A DNA stretch of 64,000 bases from NCBI RefSeq assembly GCF_019703835.1, contig NZ_AP023054.1, positions 1,674,001 through 1,738,000 of the forward strand, in the 5' to 3' direction. How positions within the stretch are numbered: the first letter of the stretch is position 1; each line of letters starts with the position of its first letter. Shown in pieces: positions 62,806 through 64,000 of this stretch. The position numbers were made by a program, and so were the translations under genes. The notes under the pieces are model-generated. The model was not told the origin of the DNA. It did not search any database and was given only the letters and a program-made list of their open reading frames with translations. The DNA is from Thaumasiovibrio subtropicus. Lineage in GTDB: Bacteria > Pseudomonadota > Gammaproteobacteria > Enterobacterales > Vibrionaceae.

Positions 62806-64000
62806 TTACAGCTGAGATTCGATAGGGAGGTAGCCCATTAAACGATTAGAGACGCGTTTAATCCATGACGTATGCGGCTCTTTAGTGCAGGTCTGTTGGC
62901 CTCTTCGCCAGGATAAAGAGCCTTTTTCAATAGAGAGTTTAAACGCGCCGTTTCGAAGCGCGGCAACGAGCTTATCCGTGGTGTCAATGGCCAGTGCTGG
63001 GCAGTGTAATGTCACGCCAATTTCAGTGTTTTCAAAAAACGAACGCGGATCGAAATTGAAACTGCCGATAAAAGTGGCCGCTTGATCAAAAACAAAGAAC
63101 TTCGCATGCAGACTGGAGCGAGAAGCAAACCACTTCGGTAGGGATTTACGCAGTTTTTCATTGGTGACACTGCCGTCAATTTCATAGAGATTAACTCCCG
63201 CCTTTAAAAGCGCTTTGCGATACTTCGCATAACCAGCATGCACAATGGGAACATCATTTGAGGCGAGAGAGTTGGTGACAATAATGACCTCGATCCCCTT
63301 TTCCGTTAAATGTTCAAAGAACGCCACCCCTTGTTCGCCTGGCACAAAATAGGGCGATACAATCACCAGCTGTTGTTCAATACTCTCAATTAAAGGCATT
63401 AATTGGGCTGATAACATGACATCTTCACGACATCGAGGTAACGAAACTTTGTAAACATCGTCCGCTTTCACTTCAGCGTTTGCCCAGTGAAAGCTGAGCT
63501 GCGAGAAATCATTCACGGCTAGAAAGGGGTTGCGAAAAAATGTTCGTAAGAATGAATTGTGGTTTTCGAGGTCAAGAAGTTGCTGATAGGCAGTGAATTT
63601 TGCCATTAACGCGGCATGGCTTCCTGCCTCTTTAATAACGTCACATATTGCCATAGCCCTTGAGCTGTTCCAGAAAGAATCAAAAGCCGTTGAAATATCA
63701 TCCGCTGCTGGGTTGGTGACCAACACATCGAGATCATCGAACACAACGTTTGGATTCGCACCAAAGTACTCATCACCAATATTACGTCCACCGATAATAG
63801 AAACTTGGTTATCGGCCGTAAGGGATTTGTTGTGCATTCGGCGCGAGGTATTCCCGAACCCGAATAAAAGCTGAGTATAGAGATTCTGTTTTCGGCAAAA
63901 CGCATTAAACAGCCGCACTTCAATATTTGGGTGGGCATGCAAGTGTATGATCGAATCATCAAGGCCTTGACTACCAAAATCGTCGATCAGGGCGCGAACA
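62806..64000 (-). CDS. clsC: ClsC-like phospholipase D family protein (5' end outside window)
   Basis: The frame is open to the right edge; about 397 C-terminal residues are present. Both HKD motifs are seen: HNKSLTADN followed by IIGGRNIGDEYFGA, and HAKFFVFDQAATFIGSFNFD. The pattern GGRNIGDEYFGA plus DLDVL is typical of cardiolipin synthase C (YmdC), which condenses phosphatidylglycerol with phosphatidylethanolamine. No partner ymdB gene is visible. A general phospholipase D role is the alternative. Confidence 0.85.
   Translation of the reverse strand, partial: VRALIDDFGSQGLDDSIIHLHAHPNIEVRLFNAFCRKQNLYTQLLFGFGNTSRRMHNKSLTADNQVSIIGGRNIGDEYFGANPNVVFDDLDVLVTNPAADDISTAFDSFWNSSRAMAICDVIKEAGSHAALMAKFTAYQQLLDLENHNSFLRTFFRNPFLAVNDFSQLSFHWANAEVKADDVYKVSLPRCREDVMLSAQLMPLIESIEQQLVIVSPYFVPGEQGVAFFEHLTEKGIEVIIVTNSLASNDVPIVHAGYAKYRKALLKAGVNLYEIDGSVTNEKLRKSLPKWFASRSSLHAKFFVFDQAATFIGSFNFDPRSFFENTEIGVTLHCPALAIDTTDKLVAALRNGAFKLSIEKGSLSWRRGQQTCTKEPHTSWIKRVSNRLMGYLPIESQL

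Noticed and set aside
1..64000. tRNA, rRNA, CRISPR, IS elements, prophage or attachment sites
   Set aside because: Looked for cloverleaf-like segments, regular repeats, transposase or integrase genes and terminal repeats; none seen.

Overview
The window looks like a chromosome segment of a Vibrionaceae-type gammaproteobacterium (Vibrio, Enterovibrio, Grimontia, Salinivibrio or a close relative; the species cannot be fixed by eye). Evidence is the gene content and order: letA-letB-rsmF next to msrC-proQ-prc, pepN-DUF2835-NAD-glutamate dehydrogenase-pyrD-zapC-rlmKL-uup-DUF3466-rmf-fabA-ycbZ-matP, a GlyGly-CTERM protein, a polar-flagellate style set of chemotaxis and cyclic-di-GMP proteins, and moderate G+C. 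No tRNA, rRNA, IS element, prophage or CRISPR array was recognised.

Layout. 1-6.5 kb: the 3' end of selO, then a signalling group (a CheC-signature DUF3334-like protein, a response regulator fused to a CheC-like domain, a PAS-GGDEF cyclase, a DUF3802-like protein, a methyl-accepting chemotaxis protein). 6.5-13.1 kb: a tripartite TRAP transporter (dctM, dctQ, dctP) divergent from a Cache-domain histidine kinase/NarL-type regulator pair and an L-2-hydroxyglutarate oxidase. 13.2-25.4 kb: mostly single housekeeping genes (yaiI, cvfB, moeA, folE, pcp, sulA-like, tpm, purT, cdd, a ToxR-like winged-helix protein, sbcB, a cold-shock protein) with small unknown proteins between them. 25.4-39.4 kb: a 0.78 kb gene-free stretch, a coiled-coil protein, a two-part outer-membrane barrel, a small lipoprotein, azoR, rsmF, letB, letA, msrC, proQ, prc and a secreted unknown. 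39.7-59.9 kb: pepN through matP, with rmf too short for a normal ORF list. 60-64 kb: a PilZ protein facing a MASE1-GGDEF cyclase, a deoxyribosyltransferase-like protein and the 3' part of a ClsC-like phospholipase D gene.

Regulation is unusually readable. There are two tandem LexA boxes before the sulA-like gene, a PurR box before purT, a CRP-like palindrome before cdd, a FabR palindrome before fabA, and a perfect 7-4-7 inverted repeat between the TRAP operon and its two-component system. Most transcription units end in clear hairpin terminators.

The strongest large-scale signal is four exact copies of the 13-bp MatP site matS (GTGACRNYGTCAC), all inside genes, in a 36 kb span of a window that also encodes MatP. 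This places the segment in the terminus macrodomain. The most open biological questions are the CheC-type signalling group, the TRAP/two-component/hydroxyglutarate group and several small unknown genes.
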